The notes below the pieces were generated by a model. That model saw nothing but the letters and a program-made list of their open reading frames with translations. It made no database searches and had not been told where the DNA came from. Below are positions 1 to 8,094 of a DNA stretch of 31,473 bases, one piece after another. This DNA comes from VRUE01 sp035260485. GTDB lineage: Bacteria > Actinomycetota > Thermoleophilia > Solirubrobacterales > 70-9. The translations under genes were made by a program, and so were the position numbers. Location: NCBI GenBank assembly GCA_035260485.1, contig DATFVC010000082.1, positions 1-31,473 of the forward strand, in the 5' to 3' direction. How positions within the stretch are numbered: position 1 is the stretch's first letter; every line of letters begins with the position of its first letter.

Positions 1-1661
1 GAGCCACCGCCCCCGCCGACGCCGACGCCGCCGATCAGGCGGTCGGCCCGACCGCTTACCGAGCGGGCGCCGCGCCGCAGCGGTCGCGAGAGCCGCCCCG
101 CGATGCGACCGCCCGCATAGATCGAGAGCAGCTTCAGCGAGGCGTCCCGCCCCGGCGCCTTCGGTCCGGTCGCAATCCCGATCAGGCTGTCGGCGAGGGT
201 CTTCCGCTGGAGGAAGACGGCCCAGAAGAAAAGGGACTGGAGGCCGAAGGACATCAGCCAGCCGAGCTGGTCGGTCGCGCTCGACAGGGCGCCGGTGACG
301 GCGAGCAGGACCGCCAGGATCAGCGAGTAGGCGGCCTTGCGCAGCAGGTAGCCGGCCAGCTTCTCCAGCCACCCCTTGAAGAAGTCATGCCCGCGACCGG
401 GGATCACCGCCGCGATCAGCGCGACCGGGCTGAAGGCGAGCAGGAGCAGCAGTAGGACCTGGGCGAGGATCACCCCGATCGACAGCGCCCCCAGCAGAAG
501 GAAGGCGCCGAGCTCGCCGACGAACAGGACCAGCGCCAGCAGCAGCCGCTGATACTGGCCGCCCTCCTCCATCGCGTCGGTCGCGGGCTTGTCGGCGACG
601 CCGAGGCGGTAGCCCAATCGCTCCGCGTCCGGGAGGTTGGAGGCGTCGCCGTCGTTTAGGGCGTCGTACTCCTTGTCGCGTTCGTCGTGCTCGTCGGCGC
701 CGAGGCTGTAGCGGAGGAAGCGCGGCGCGTACTTGTTCGCGTTGTTGACGCAGACCTTGCCGTCGGCGGTGATCTCGGTCCCGGCCTGGAGCCGGCGGGC
801 AAGCGCGGCGTCGCGGTCGGGATTGGAGGACAGAGGCCGCACCGCGACCGACTCGGGATCGGAGTCCTTCGAGCCGGTGCCGGCGACAACGCAATGTTCG
901 AGGCCGCCGAAGTCGAGGACGACCCAGGGCTTGAAGACGAGCAGGTTGAACAGCTCGTTTGCCGTGTCTTCCTTCGCCTGTCGGGCGCTCGTCGCGTTGC
1001 CGTTGGACGAGATCGACAGGAACGCCCCTGACATCTCGTTCGTCCACCCCGAGACGCTGCCGATCGTCGAGCCCGGTTGGGCGACGAAGAACAGCGCCGC
1101 GACGACGTAGATCAGCGACAGCCCCAGCGAGCCCGCCGTCTCGGAGTAGCGGCGCTGCACGAGCGCCTTCCACATCGCCCAGATGCCGGCTATGGCGACG
1201 GCGAGCACAAGCCAGGGCTCGCCGAGGACGCCGGCATAGATCGAGTGGATCGCGCGCGAGACGGGCGCGAGCGCCCCGGCGCCGCCGGTCGCCTGGGAGC
1301 CGTTGACGAGGTCGAGGCCGAAGGCGAAGCTGAAAAGGGTGACGAGCAGGTTCGCCAGGAAGCTCGTGACGATCCAGAGGATCGAGGCGAGGAAGTAGGC
1401 GATCATCGGCGGGACGCCGGAGACGTCCACCCCGCCGGTCAGCGAAGCCGAGACGAAGTCGAAGTGCTGGTCGAGCGTGTAGTTGGCTAGCGGGTAGCGG
1501 CCGGCGATCCCGTCGCCGCCGACCTGAGGCGAGGGCCCGACGTTGCCCCAGACATCGCTGGCCGCCCCCGCGAGGGGATGGGCGAGAAGCACGATCAGGG
1601 CCGCCAGGCAGAGCGTCGCGACGACGGCGCGGCGGCGACTGCGCGGAGCGCGCCGGGTCAC
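1..1661 (-). CDS. VirB6/TrbL-like conjugation membrane protein (partial, 3' end beyond window)
   Basis: The frame is open for about 553 codons from a GTG at 1661 to the left edge. The GTG overlaps the stop of the upstream ATPase gene (GTGA), which fixes the start. The product begins with a basic stretch and a hydrophobic segment ending near 'AGAAS' (residues 1-34, signal peptide or first helix). Several long hydrophobic segments follow (around residues 80-110, 135-155, 165-185, 340-390 and 410-460), and a basic, Gly-rich tail starts near residue 515. A large polytopic protein directly after a VirB4-type ATPase matches the position of ConG of ICEBs1 and of VirB6/TrbL in type IV secretion systems, which form the inner-membrane channel. 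Between the membrane blocks lies a hydrophilic loop of about 130 residues with two cysteines. Family assignment rests on topology and position rather than on a catalytic motif. Confidence 0.8.
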   Translation of the reverse strand, partial: MTRRAPRSRRRAVVATLCLAALIVLLAHPLAGAASDVWGNVGPSPQVGGDGIAGRYPLANYTLDQHFDFVSASLTGGVDVSGVPPMIAYFLASILWIVTSFLANLLVTLFSFAFGLDLVNGSQATGGAGALAPVSRAIHSIYAGVLGEPWLVLAVAIAGIWAMWKALVQRRYSETAGSLGLSLIYVVAALFFVAQPGSTIGSVSGWTNEMSGAFLSISSNGNATSARQAKEDTANELFNLLVFKPWVVLDFGGLEHCVVAGTGSKDSDPESVAVRPLSSNPDRDAALARRLQAGTEITADGKVCVNNANKYAPRFLRYSLGADEHDERDKEYDALNDGDASNLPDAERLGYRLGVADKPATDAMEEGGQYQRLLLALVLFVGELGAFLLLGALSIGVILAQVLLLLLLAFSPVALIAAVIPGRGHDFFKGWLEKLAGYLLRKAAYSLILAVLLAVTGALSSATDQLGWLMSFGLQSLFFWAVFLQRKTLADSLIGIATGPKAPGRDASLKLLSIYAGGRIAGRLSRPLRRGARSVSGRADRLIGGVGVGGGGG

Positions 1662-4075
1662 GCGGCCACCGCCCGAGGGGTGTTGTCGAGCGCCGCCAGC
1701 AACTCGGGGAAGACGAGGTCGAAACCCAGCTCCCCGATCTGCCCGTCGAGATCGCGCATCAGGCAGAGGCCCTGCCGGTATTCGCGCAGGCGGGCGCGGG
1801 CGGCGCCATCTTCGGAGTCGAGGCCGATCTGCGCGATTCCCGCCCGCGCCTCGGCGTCGGTCTCCTGGCCGAACAGGAAGTAGACGCCGAACAGCTCGGA
1901 CAGCTCGCCGAGGTCGGCGAGGCGCTGGGTCGCCACCAGCACCGTCGCGTTCAGCGCCCGACCGAGCCGGATGATCCGGTTGAGCAGCGAACGGCCCTGC
2001 GTCGAGGCGAGCAGGAACCACGCCTCGTCCAGCACGACCACCTTGTGACGGCTGCGGTCGCCCGCGATCAGCCTCAGCGCCAGGGCGGCGACCAGGGAGA
2101 GCGTCGCCACCGACACGCGCTCGGCGCGGGTGTAGGTCTCGCGCGAGGCGCCGGGGTCGGGGAGGCTCAGCCCCGGCGTGCGGATCGTGATTACCGAGCG
2201 GGCGACCTCGATCGGCTCGGCCTCGCCGCTGCCGAACCCCAGCCGCGCGAGGCCGAAGTCAGAGAGCACGTCCAGCGCCTCCGCGGCCTCGCGGCCGGCC
2301 TCGGCCTCGGACGAGCGCAGCCGCTCGATAACGCCGCGCAGGCTGCGCTCCCCCGCCCGCACCGCATCGCGCACGGCGCGGTCGATCGCAACCTCCCAGG
2401 AGGGCGGCGGGTCGCGCAGCAGCTCCAGCAGGTAGCTGGAGGCAAGCTCCTCTCGCAGCTCGGGCAGCCCGATCGCCAGCGGGTCGAGCTTGCCCCGGTG
2501 CTCGGGGTCGCCCGAGAGCTCAAGGACCTCGACCTCCCCCTCCAGCTCGGCGACACGGTCGAGGCCGTGGTCGGGCTTGGGGTCGAAGTCAACGACCAGC
2601 GATCCCCGGCGCTGGGCCGCGAAGGCGATCGACTGCGCGGCGATCGTCTTGCCCGAGCCGAGCGTCCCGGCCAGCAGCACCGCCGAGGCCCGCGCCTCGC
2701 GCGGCGCCTCGGTCGGGTCGTAGAAGACGGGGCGGGCGCCGCCGGCCGGGGAGTAGCCGATGTAGACCCCGTCCGTGGAGCCGACCTGCGCGGTCGCGAT
2801 CGGCACCGAGGCGCCGAACTGCTCCACCGTCATCTGCTGGACGTAGTCGGGGACCGAGCCGCCGCCCGGCCGGGGCAGATGGTCCTCAAAGAGCGCGTGC
2901 TGGAGGCCGCGCGGGCGGTGCAGCGTCACGTCGCCGAAGCGCTCGCGCAGCGCCCCGACGCGGCGCTCAAGCTCCTCGCGATCGGCGGCGCCGACCGCGA
3001 GCGAGATCGAGGCCCGCAGCATCGGCGGGTGCGCCGAGGACTGCAAGATCGCCTCGTACTCGCGGGCGAGCTCGCGGTCCTCCTCGGCGAGGACGCCCGG
3101 GCCGCTCGCCCCCTCCATCTGGTCGCGGTAGGCGTGCTCGACATCGAGGATGCGCTTTCGCACCTGGCCGAGCGCTTCGCGGTTGCCGACCCATTGGGCG
3201 TGCAGGACCGCGTCGACCGAGAAGCCGGCGTCTTCGGCCGGGGCGAAAAGGACCTCCGCGGCGCCGGGGAACTCGGCCTCCTCGGCGAGCGACCCGGCGC
3301 AGAGGAACGCCTGATAGGCGGTGCCCTCCTCGGCCTCGACCACCAGCGATGGCGGCTCGCCGGGGTGCTCGGTCGCGGGCGCGTTGGCGCAGCGCCAAAG
3401 CTCCTGCTCAAGCGGCTCGTATGCGACCGACCCGCCGGGCGCGACGACGACCAGGGCGTCGGGCTGCCAGTGCCGGTCGGCGACCGGCTCGGCGACGCCG
3501 CGACAGGCGGTGCGGCGAAGCAGCCAGTGCAGCTCCTCGGTCGATGCCCGCTCCAGGGCGATCGCTCCGCTGAGCCGGTCGAAGGTGCGCTGCTCGACCG
3601 CCGCCAGCGCCTCCAGCTCCAAGCCCGAGATCGGCTGCGGCGCCCCGACCCCGGCCAGCTCCTCGACCCGGCGCCGGACGCGCCCGAAGGAGCGCAGGGC
3701 GCTCGGGCCGGCGCCGCCCTCGGCCAGCGAGACGGCGATGTAGACCTCGGGGACGTGGGAGCGGAGCTCGCGCAGCCGCGCCTCGTGGCCCTCCAGATAG
3801 CGTCGCCAACCCTCGGCGTCGGCGTGGCGCTCGTCGGCTAGATCGGCGAGCTCGGGCGCGTAGCGCTCGGCCGGGTAGGCCCGCTGGACCCGCCAGATCG
3901 AGAAGTCGGCGCCGGCCAGGTGGGCGAAGCGCTCAAGCCGGCGCAGCAGCCCCCACTTCTCCGCGGGGGGAAGGAAGGGATAGGCGATCGTGTCGGCGCG
4001 GTAGAGCGCCGCCGCCTCGCCGCCCGGCCCGATCAGGACGTTCCGCCTCGCGTAGCGCAGCGGGAATCGGGTCAC
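1658..4075 (-). CDS. VirB4/ConE-like conjugation ATPase
   Basis: This 805-residue protein has a Walker A motif GTLGSGKT near residues 469-476 and a Walker B motif VVLDEAWFLL near 680-690. A conserved 'NATVLVATQRLADL' segment follows, as in VirB4/TraC/ConE ATPases that power type IV secretion pilus or channel assembly. The N-terminal half (about residues 1-440) carries the regions that dock VirB4 proteins to the membrane complex. The frame stays open upstream to an ATG at 4186, but the GTG at 4075 is preferred: it overlaps the stop of the TcpE-like gene as GTGA and yields the natural N-terminus VTRFPLRYARRNVL. The 37 extra residues would be Gly/Arg/Pro-rich and look like read-through of the other frame. 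It is the central gene of a five-gene overlapping operon, so it is probably translationally coupled on both sides. Confidence 0.93.
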   Translation of the reverse strand: MTRFPLRYARRNVLIGPGGEAAALYRADTIAYPFLPPAEKWGLLRRLERFAHLAGADFSIWRVQRAYPAERYAPELADLADERHADAEGWRRYLEGHEARLRELRSHVPEVYIAVSLAEGGAGPSALRSFGRVRRRVEELAGVGAPQPISGLELEALAAVEQRTFDRLSGAIALERASTEELHWLLRRTACRGVAEPVADRHWQPDALVVVAPGGSVAYEPLEQELWRCANAPATEHPGEPPSLVVEAEEGTAYQAFLCAGSLAEEAEFPGAAEVLFAPAEDAGFSVDAVLHAQWVGNREALGQVRKRILDVEHAYRDQMEGASGPGVLAEEDRELAREYEAILQSSAHPPMLRASISLAVGAADREELERRVGALRERFGDVTLHRPRGLQHALFEDHLPRPGGGSVPDYVQQMTVEQFGASVPIATAQVGSTDGVYIGYSPAGGARPVFYDPTEAPREARASAVLLAGTLGSGKTIAAQSIAFAAQRRGSLVVDFDPKPDHGLDRVAELEGEVEVLELSGDPEHRGKLDPLAIGLPELREELASSYLLELLRDPPPSWEVAIDRAVRDAVRAGERSLRGVIERLRSSEAEAGREAAEALDVLSDFGLARLGFGSGEAEPIEVARSVITIRTPGLSLPDPGASRETYTRAERVSVATLSLVAALALRLIAGDRSRHKVVVLDEAWFLLASTQGRSLLNRIIRLGRALNATVLVATQRLADLGELSELFGVYFLFGQETDAEARAGIAQIGLDSEDGAARARLREYRQGLCLMRDLDGQIGELGFDLVFPELLAALDNTPRAVAA

Positions 4076-4782
4076 GGACGCACCTCCAGAACCTCGCCCT
4101 CTCCCAGCGCCAGCCGGCGGGCGCTCACGTCCCCCCTGGACTGGCGGCGACCGGGCGCCTGCGCCACCCGCCGGCGCCGTCGCCATCGCGAGCCGCGCAC
4201 GGCGACGGGCGCCGAGAAGAAGGCGATGGCGGGACCGCGGACGCGGCCACGGCGTAGCCGGGGCGAGCGCTCGTCGGGCGCGACCCAGAGCTCGCCGCCG
4301 AGCAAGCGCGCCCGGCCGAGCGCGGGCAGCGCCCGGCCGAGAGAGCGCCGCAGCGGGGCGAGATGGACCGCGAGCCAGGAGAGAGCGAAGCGATCCGCGC
4401 GGCGCCCGTCGGGCGTCGCCTGCGTCGCCAGGGTCGCGAGCGCAGCCGGAATCACGAGCAGCCGCAGCGGCCAGTCGAGCAACCCGAGCACCAGACCGCC
4501 GATCCAGGTCGCCGCCAGGGCGCCGAGCGCGGCTGCCGCCCCGCCGACCCGGCCTCCGACACTCGCGCCTCCGAGACCGGCGACCACGGCGATCGTCAGG
4601 GCAACCGCGACCGAGCCCGAGCCGAGAGCGACGACGAGAAGAAGCGCCGCCGTCGCGTAGGCGAGCCAGCGCAGAGGCACCCCGCCCGGCACCGGCAGCG
4701 GCCGACCCTCGATCGAGTAGATGCGGCGCTCGGGGCGGAAGATGCGCTGGTAGGAGCGGATCGGCTCGTAGCCCTCGCTCAC
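4072..4782 (-). CDS. TcpE/ConD-like conjugation membrane protein
   Basis: The product has 236 residues. An N-terminal segment 'SYQRIFRPERRIYSIEG' is followed by 'PVPGGVPLRWLAY' and then closely spaced hydrophobic helices between about residues 38 and 120. A soluble basic C-terminal part comes after. This 'YQ..F..ERRIY' entry followed by paired helices is characteristic of the TcpE family (ConD in ICEBs1, PrgI-like position), small inner-membrane components of Gram-positive conjugation machines. The start GTG at 4782 overlaps the stop of the preceding small gene as GTGA, and its own stop overlaps the ATPase start in the same way. Function is inferred from family and gene order; no enzymatic motif is expected. 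Confidence 0.82.
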   Translation of the reverse strand: MSEGYEPIRSYQRIFRPERRIYSIEGRPLPVPGGVPLRWLAYATAALLLVVALGSGSVAVALTIAVVAGLGGASVGGRVGGAAAALGALAATWIGGLVLGLLDWPLRLLVIPAALATLATQATPDGRRADRFALSWLAVHLAPLRRSLGRALPALGRARLLGGELWVAPDERSPRLRRGRVRGPAIAFFSAPVAVRGSRWRRRRRVAQAPGRRQSRGDVSARRLALGEGEVLEVRP

Positions 4783-5087
4783 GGCAGAATCCGATCCCCG
4801 ATCGCCCGCGCCGCGTTGGCGACCTGGTCAGGCGAGAAGACGAGCCAGCCGACCATGATCGCGGCGAGAAGGAACATCGCGAGGTCGGTGAACTTCCTGT
4901 TGACCAAGAAGATCAACCCGACGATCGCGATGACGCCGCCGTAAATCTCGGCCGCGTAGTGGCGAAGCGTCGAGCCGATGTTCCGGCCCACGTCGTTGCC
5001 GCCTGCGGCGAGTGCGGCCGGCGCCAGCCAGAGGGCGGCAGCGAGGACCGCGACCAGGGCCAGGGCGACTGCGAACCGGCGGCTCAC
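4779..5087 (-). CDS. Small two-helix conjugation membrane protein (ConC / VirB2-TrbC position)
   Basis: The 102-residue product has a cleavable-looking signal sequence (residues 1-28, ending ALAAG) and two further hydrophobic helices (about 50-63 and 69-86) separated by a short basic turn 'NRKFTD'. This size and topology resemble VirB2/TrbC pilin-like subunits, and the place between the VirB8-like and TcpE-like genes matches ConC of ICEBs1. I do not recognise a family-specific motif, so the role is inferred from context. Both ends are GTGA overlaps with neighbours, so the gene is certainly part of the operon. Confidence 0.75.
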   Translation of the reverse strand: MSRRFAVALALVAVLAAALWLAPAALAAGGNDVGRNIGSTLRHYAAEIYGGVIAIVGLIFLVNRKFTDLAMFLLAAIMVGWLVFSPDQVANAARAIGDRILP

Positions 5088-5938
5088 GAGAGCGCCCCTT
5101 CGACTCGCTCGACGTACCAGCGGTCCCGGTGGACGAGACGCAGCCAGTAGGCCAGCGGGACGACCGCCCCGCTCGTCAGATCGCGGACCCGCGCGGAGGC
5201 GATCACCGTCCGCTCGGACCCTTCGCCACTCCCTACCTGCTTCACGCTCGTGACGGCGACGAGCTCGAAGCCGCCGCCGGGGAGCGTCACCGTGGCGCCG
5301 GGCGCCAGGAGATAGGAGAGATCGCCGGGCTTCGTCGCCGAGAGGTAGGCCGGCAGAAAGCGCCGGACGAGCTCGGCGACCGCCCCCGCGTCAGGGCCGG
5401 CTACGGGCCGGGGCGGCTCGACGCTCGCCCCGACCCCCGCCGGTCCAGCGACGACCGCCGGCACTCCCAGGGCCGCCACCTCGGCCGCGTCTTCGCGGAC
5501 GATCGGGACGGCGAGATAGAGAGTGCGGGCGTCGCCTAGCTCGCAAGCGACCGTGACGATCGCCCGGCGACCGCCGAGGTCGCGGACTGCGGCGACCTCG
5601 GCCTGCTCGACCTGGGCGACGGTGCCGGTCCCGGCGGAAGCCGGCGCCGAGATGCCCGGCGCGAGGTATGAAGCCAGCGCCTGCGGCGAGGCGTCCGTCA
5701 GGTAGGCCCGCGCAAACCCGACTGCAAAGGCGGCGGTCGCGGGGTCGGTGACGTTGCTGCTGTTGGCGGCGGGCGAGCCATCCCGGCGGGGCTCGGACAG
5801 CACGCCCGAGACACCCCGCAGGAGCAGGAGCCCGACCAGCGCCCACAGCGCCACCCGGCCCACAGCCCGGAGCACCGAGCCGACCGAGCGGCCGTCACCG
5901 TCGCGCCGCCTGGGCTGAGTACCAATTCCTACTGACAC
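5084..5938 (-). CDS. VirB8/TcpC-like conjugation protein
   Basis: The 284-residue product has a basic cytoplasmic N-terminus (1-27), one transmembrane helix (about 28-47, 'VALWALVGLLLLRGVSGV') and two extracytoplasmic domains. The first spans about 65-165. The second (about 185-284) contains 'FLPAYLSATKPGDLSYLLAPG' and ends 'YWLRLVHRDRWYVERVEG'. Tandem NTF2-like domains behind one helix are the hallmark of TcpC/ConB, the Gram-positive VirB8 equivalent that organises the channel. It is the first gene of the operon. The GTG start at 5938 has a strong ribosome-binding site GGAGGT at 5948-5953, nine bases upstream. The TcpC call follows from topology and gene order. Confidence 0.83.
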   Translation of the reverse strand: MSVGIGTQPRRRDGDGRSVGSVLRAVGRVALWALVGLLLLRGVSGVLSEPRRDGSPAANSSNVTDPATAAFAVGFARAYLTDASPQALASYLAPGISAPASAGTGTVAQVEQAEVAAVRDLGGRRAIVTVACELGDARTLYLAVPIVREDAAEVAALGVPAVVAGPAGVGASVEPPRPVAGPDAGAVAELVRRFLPAYLSATKPGDLSYLLAPGATVTLPGGGFELVAVTSVKQVGSGEGSERTVIASARVRDLTSGAVVPLAYWLRLVHRDRWYVERVEGALS

Positions 5939-6069
5939 TTCTAGACCACCTCCGTTGTCGTGCTTGGCGCCAGCCGATTTGCTGGCTCACGACCACAGGG
6001 CGTTGAAGTGCCAAAACGGTCACAACCACATACGCATTTCGTTATATGTGTGTGTCACACAAAACGGGA

Positions 6070-6097
6070 ACGAGCGGCGTCTAGCGACGCCGCTCGT
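6070..6097 (-). terminator. Rho-independent terminator of the arsR-like gene
   Basis: A perfect 12-bp stem (arms 6070-6081 and 6086-6097) encloses a TAGC loop. On the minus strand it is followed by TTCCCGTTTT. It lies 21 bases beyond the stop of the minus-strand regulator at 6119 and upstream of the conjugation operon, so it would insulate that operon from the regulator transcript. Confidence 0.75.
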
Positions 6098-6118
6098 CGG
6101 CGAACTTCCCTCGGGCTC

Positions 6119-6475
6119 TCAGACTGCGGTGCTACCCGAGCTCGTCCCGAGCCCGGAAGCGAGCTGCTGGACGAGCCACCAGCCGGTGAAGTCGACCAGC
6201 TCGTAATGCACCCACATACCCCGCCGACGCCGGCTGACGATGCCGGCTTGGTGCAGTACGGCGAGCTGCTTGGAGACCCTGGGCTGGCTCACCGAAAGGC
6301 GGGAAGTGAGCGCGCTGACCGTGGCGCTGCCGCGCTCGTTGAGCACTTCGATCAGGCGAATGCGGGTGGGATCACTCAGCACCTTCAACATCGCCGCCAC
6401 CATCTCGACCGTCTCCTCGGACAGCGGTTGGTTTGGTGCTGATGCGCCTGCCCTCTGTCTTTGACTCTCGGACAT
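6119..6475 (-). CDS. ArsR/SmtB-family transcriptional regulator
   Basis: From the ATG at 6475 the product has 118 residues. The winged-helix core covers about residues 20-100, with 'MLKVLSDPTRIRLIEVLNE' as the entry helix and 'SVSQPRVSKQLAVLHQAGIV' as the recognition helix, followed by the wing 'SRRRRGMWVHYEL'. These are classic ArsR-family features. The usual CxC metal site in the entry helix is absent, so the inducer cannot be read from the sequence. In-frame starts exist further upstream (6520 GTG/ATG region, 6550), but they lie upstream of, or across, a two-block promoter at 6481-6515. That promoter places transcription just before 6475, giving a nearly leaderless mRNA. The gene sits between the conjugation operon and the sigma operon on the same strand. 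Confidence 0.88.
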   Translation of the reverse strand: MSESQRQRAGASAPNQPLSEETVEMVAAMLKVLSDPTRIRLIEVLNERGSATVSALTSRLSVSQPRVSKQLAVLHQAGIVSRRRRGMWVHYELVDFTGWWLVQQLASGLGTSSGSTAV

Positions 6476-6480
6476 CTCAC

Positions 6481-6515
6481 CACTACAGGGCGCCGAAGGT
6501 GAAAATTGGACCCCT
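6481..6515 (-). promoter_or_regulatory. Two-block promoter of the arsR-like gene (copy of the sigma-gene promoter)
   Basis: On the minus strand the blocks are AGGGGTCC, a 17-bp spacer, then CCCTGTAG, with the ATG at 6475 a few bases further on. The same blocks with the same spacer occur in front of the sigma gene at 11601-11636, and the spacers also share TTTTC and CTTC. The -35/-10 assignment is an inference from spacing. Confidence 0.6.
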
Positions 6516-6517
6516 TC

Positions 6518-6532
6518 CATATTCCGAATATG
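6518..6532. promoter_or_regulatory. Palindrome upstream of the arsR promoter, candidate operator
   Basis: CATATTC-C-GAATATG is a perfect 7+1+7 inverted repeat in an otherwise GC-rich region. It lies just upstream of the AGGGGTCC block. AT-rich dyads of this type are typical ArsR-family operators, so autoregulation is plausible but not shown. Confidence 0.45.
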
Positions 6533-6555
6533 TATGTGGAACACGCACACACACA

Positions 6556-6581
6556 GACTCCGGCCCCGAAGGGCCGGAGTC
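6556..6581 (-). terminator. Stem-loop after the LysM gene
   Basis: A perfect 11-bp stem (6556-6566 with 6571-6581) closes a CGAA tetraloop 25 bases beyond the LysM gene stop. It has no T-tract; a (TG)n run follows on the minus strand. It probably ends or stabilises the sigma-operon transcript before the separately promoted arsR-like gene. Confidence 0.55.
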
Positions 6582-6605
6582 GTCTGCTCCTAGATGCTGG
6601 GCTTC

Positions 6606-7418
6606 TCAGCGCAGCTTTAGAACGGTGCCGGGGTAGATCAAGTCGGGATCGCCCGTACCTATGCGGTCTTCGTTCAGACGCCACAGGCGCGCCACCTCAT
6701 TCGCGATTTCCAAGTCGTCGGCGCCCACCGGCAGCAGGGCTTGGGCGATATGCGATAGGCAGTCGCCAGGCCGCACCACGTAGGAATCCTTGCCGGCGAG
6801 GCGGCCCGAGTCGGCCGGCGGCGCGGCGACGAGCTGCGGCGACGGTGGGCTTTCCGGCTGGGCTGGTTCACCCGGCGGCGCGGTTTCGGCAGGCACGCTC
6901 GCGGATGCCGAGTGACGGTCGGCGGCTTTCTGCTTCGGCGCGATGATCGACTGATTCGCGACCGGCTCCGCGCTCGCGGGCTCCGATGCGGCCTGCTGTA
7001 CGGGCTCGGATTCAGGTGCCGAGGTTGCGGGTTCCGGCACCGTGACCGGCGGGGGCGATGGCGCTTCGACCGGGGCTTCGGTGGCGGCGCTGGTGACTTC
7101 CTCGGGCGGCGGCGCTGCGATGTCTACTTCGGGTTCGATTTCTACGGCGCCGTCTTCTTCGCCGCCGCCGGTCGCCGGCACTTCTTCGAGGTCGGTTTCT
7201 TCGCCGCCGGGGTCGAAGTCAGGGGGCTCTGGCAGTTCGACCTGCGGTGAGGTCCCTTCCCCTTCGCTGTCAGCTTCGCCGGCTAGGGCAACACCGGGAG
7301 AGATGCTGGCGAGGATCAGCATCGAGCACAGGACCAAGGCGAGGAGCCGCCGGCCGGGAGAAGAACCCGATCGCAGGTCGGGAGAGATGGAAGTCAGATA
7401 CTGAGTCAGGTTTGCCAT
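6606..7418 (-). CDS. Secreted LysM-domain protein
   Basis: The 270-residue product has a long signal sequence (about residues 22-46, ending ALAG), then about 160 residues rich in Pro, Glu, Ala and Ser, and a C-terminal LysM domain (about 210-270, from 'YVVRPGDCLSHIAQALLP' to 'LIYPGTVLKLR'). LysM binds peptidoglycan GlcNAc units, so the protein is likely a cell-wall-attached spacer-type protein. No catalytic domain is present. The ATG at 7418 is preceded by a strong ribosome-binding site GAGGAGG (7423-7429). It is the last gene of the minus-strand series that starts with the sigma factor. The Pro/Glu-rich spacer resembles the tail of that sigma factor in composition. Confidence 0.85.
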   Translation of the reverse strand: MANLTQYLTSISPDLRSGSSPGRRLLALVLCSMLILASISPGVALAGEADSEGEGTSPQVELPEPPDFDPGGEETDLEEVPATGGGEEDGAVEIEPEVDIAAPPPEEVTSAATEAPVEAPSPPPVTVPEPATSAPESEPVQQAASEPASAEPVANQSIIAPKQKAADRHSASASVPAETAPPGEPAQPESPPSPQLVAAPPADSGRLAGKDSYVVRPGDCLSHIAQALLPVGADDLEIANEVARLWRLNEDRIGTGDPDLIYPGTVLKLR

Positions 7419-7451
7419 CGGTTCCTCCTCGCCCGTCGAGGGCTATGTGGG

Positions 7452-8063
7452 TCAATTCGAGGGGTCAGCTACACAGCGGTAACTCTTGTCGCCACCTACG
7501 TCCGGGGTGAGCCCAACGCTGCCGTTTTCTTCGGTGACATAGAGGACTTCAACCGCGCCCGGTTTGCTGCTGGAGGGATAGACTTCGCTGGTCAACTCGC
7601 CTCCTGGCGCAAGTTGAATCTGAGGCTGAGCCAGCGCCGCCATCAGCTCCTGGTGGGTCGGCAGCCGCCGGCCGGCCCGTTCCCGGTTGTCGGTCAGCGC
7701 ACAGTCGAGGACGGCGCTTCCGTATGACCGAGGCGGACGAGCCTGGGTCTCCACACACACGTCTCCAACCGGGATCGTGGGCGCGAAAGCCTGCGGGCAG
7801 CTATCGAGAAATCGAGACGCGGGCTGACCGCCGAGGCGGGCGGCGTTCTGTGCGCGCGGCACTGGCCGCAGGCTCGACTCGTTCACGACCCTTCCACCGA
7901 TCGAGTTTGATTTGAACTCTCTGCCCGTCAGGCTGCGGTTCCTGATGTTCGAGCCGTCAATCTTGGAGACGGCGTAGGCGCCGCCGGTCCCGATCGCAAT
8001 GAAAAGGGCCAGCGTCGCGACGACGTTTGCGTAGGTGAGTCGGTCCAGCAGCGCTCTCAGCAT
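7452..8063 (-). CDS. Secreted/membrane-anchored protein with Thermoleophilia-type N-terminus
   Basis: The 203-residue product starts with a hydrophobic anchor in the motif 'LTYANVVATLALFIAIG' (residues 9-25). Then comes 'SKIDGSNIRNRSLTGREF', a repeat-like segment found at the N-terminus of many uncharacterised surface proteins of Solirubrobacterales. The C-terminal half has 'GRRLPTHQELMAAL' and ends 'YRCVADPS', with paired cysteines around residues 89, 102 and 119, resembling lectin-like sulfatase-modifying folds only loosely. No function can be assigned. The ATG at 8063 has AGGAGG seven bases upstream. It is 31 bases from the preceding large secreted protein and 33 bases from the LysM gene, consistent with co-transcription. 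Confidence 0.82.
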   Translation of the reverse strand: MLRALLDRLTYANVVATLALFIAIGTGGAYAVSKIDGSNIRNRSLTGREFKSNSIGGRVVNESSLRPVPRAQNAARLGGQPASRFLDSCPQAFAPTIPVGDVCVETQARPPRSYGSAVLDCALTDNRERAGRRLPTHQELMAALAQPQIQLAPGGELTSEVYPSSSKPGAVEVLYVTEENGSVGLTPDVGGDKSYRCVADPSN

Positions 8064-8094
8064 CGGAAGCCCTCCTCGGCTTTGGGTGGTCGGC

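Noticed and set aside
385..1173. Arg-rich minus-strand frame of 262 codons
   Set aside because: It lies in another frame of the VirB6/TrbL-like gene, which gives a sensible membrane protein from 1661 to the edge.
2045..3841. Long open frame on the plus strand (about 598 codons)
   Set aside because: It is antisense to the VirB4-like ATPase, which has Walker motifs; the translated antisense protein is Arg/Ala/Gly-rich without domains. It is a high-GC shadow.
4076..4186. N-terminal extension of the VirB4-like protein
   Set aside because: It overlaps the TcpE gene by more than 100 bases and is low-complexity; the GTGA overlap at 4075 gives a natural start.
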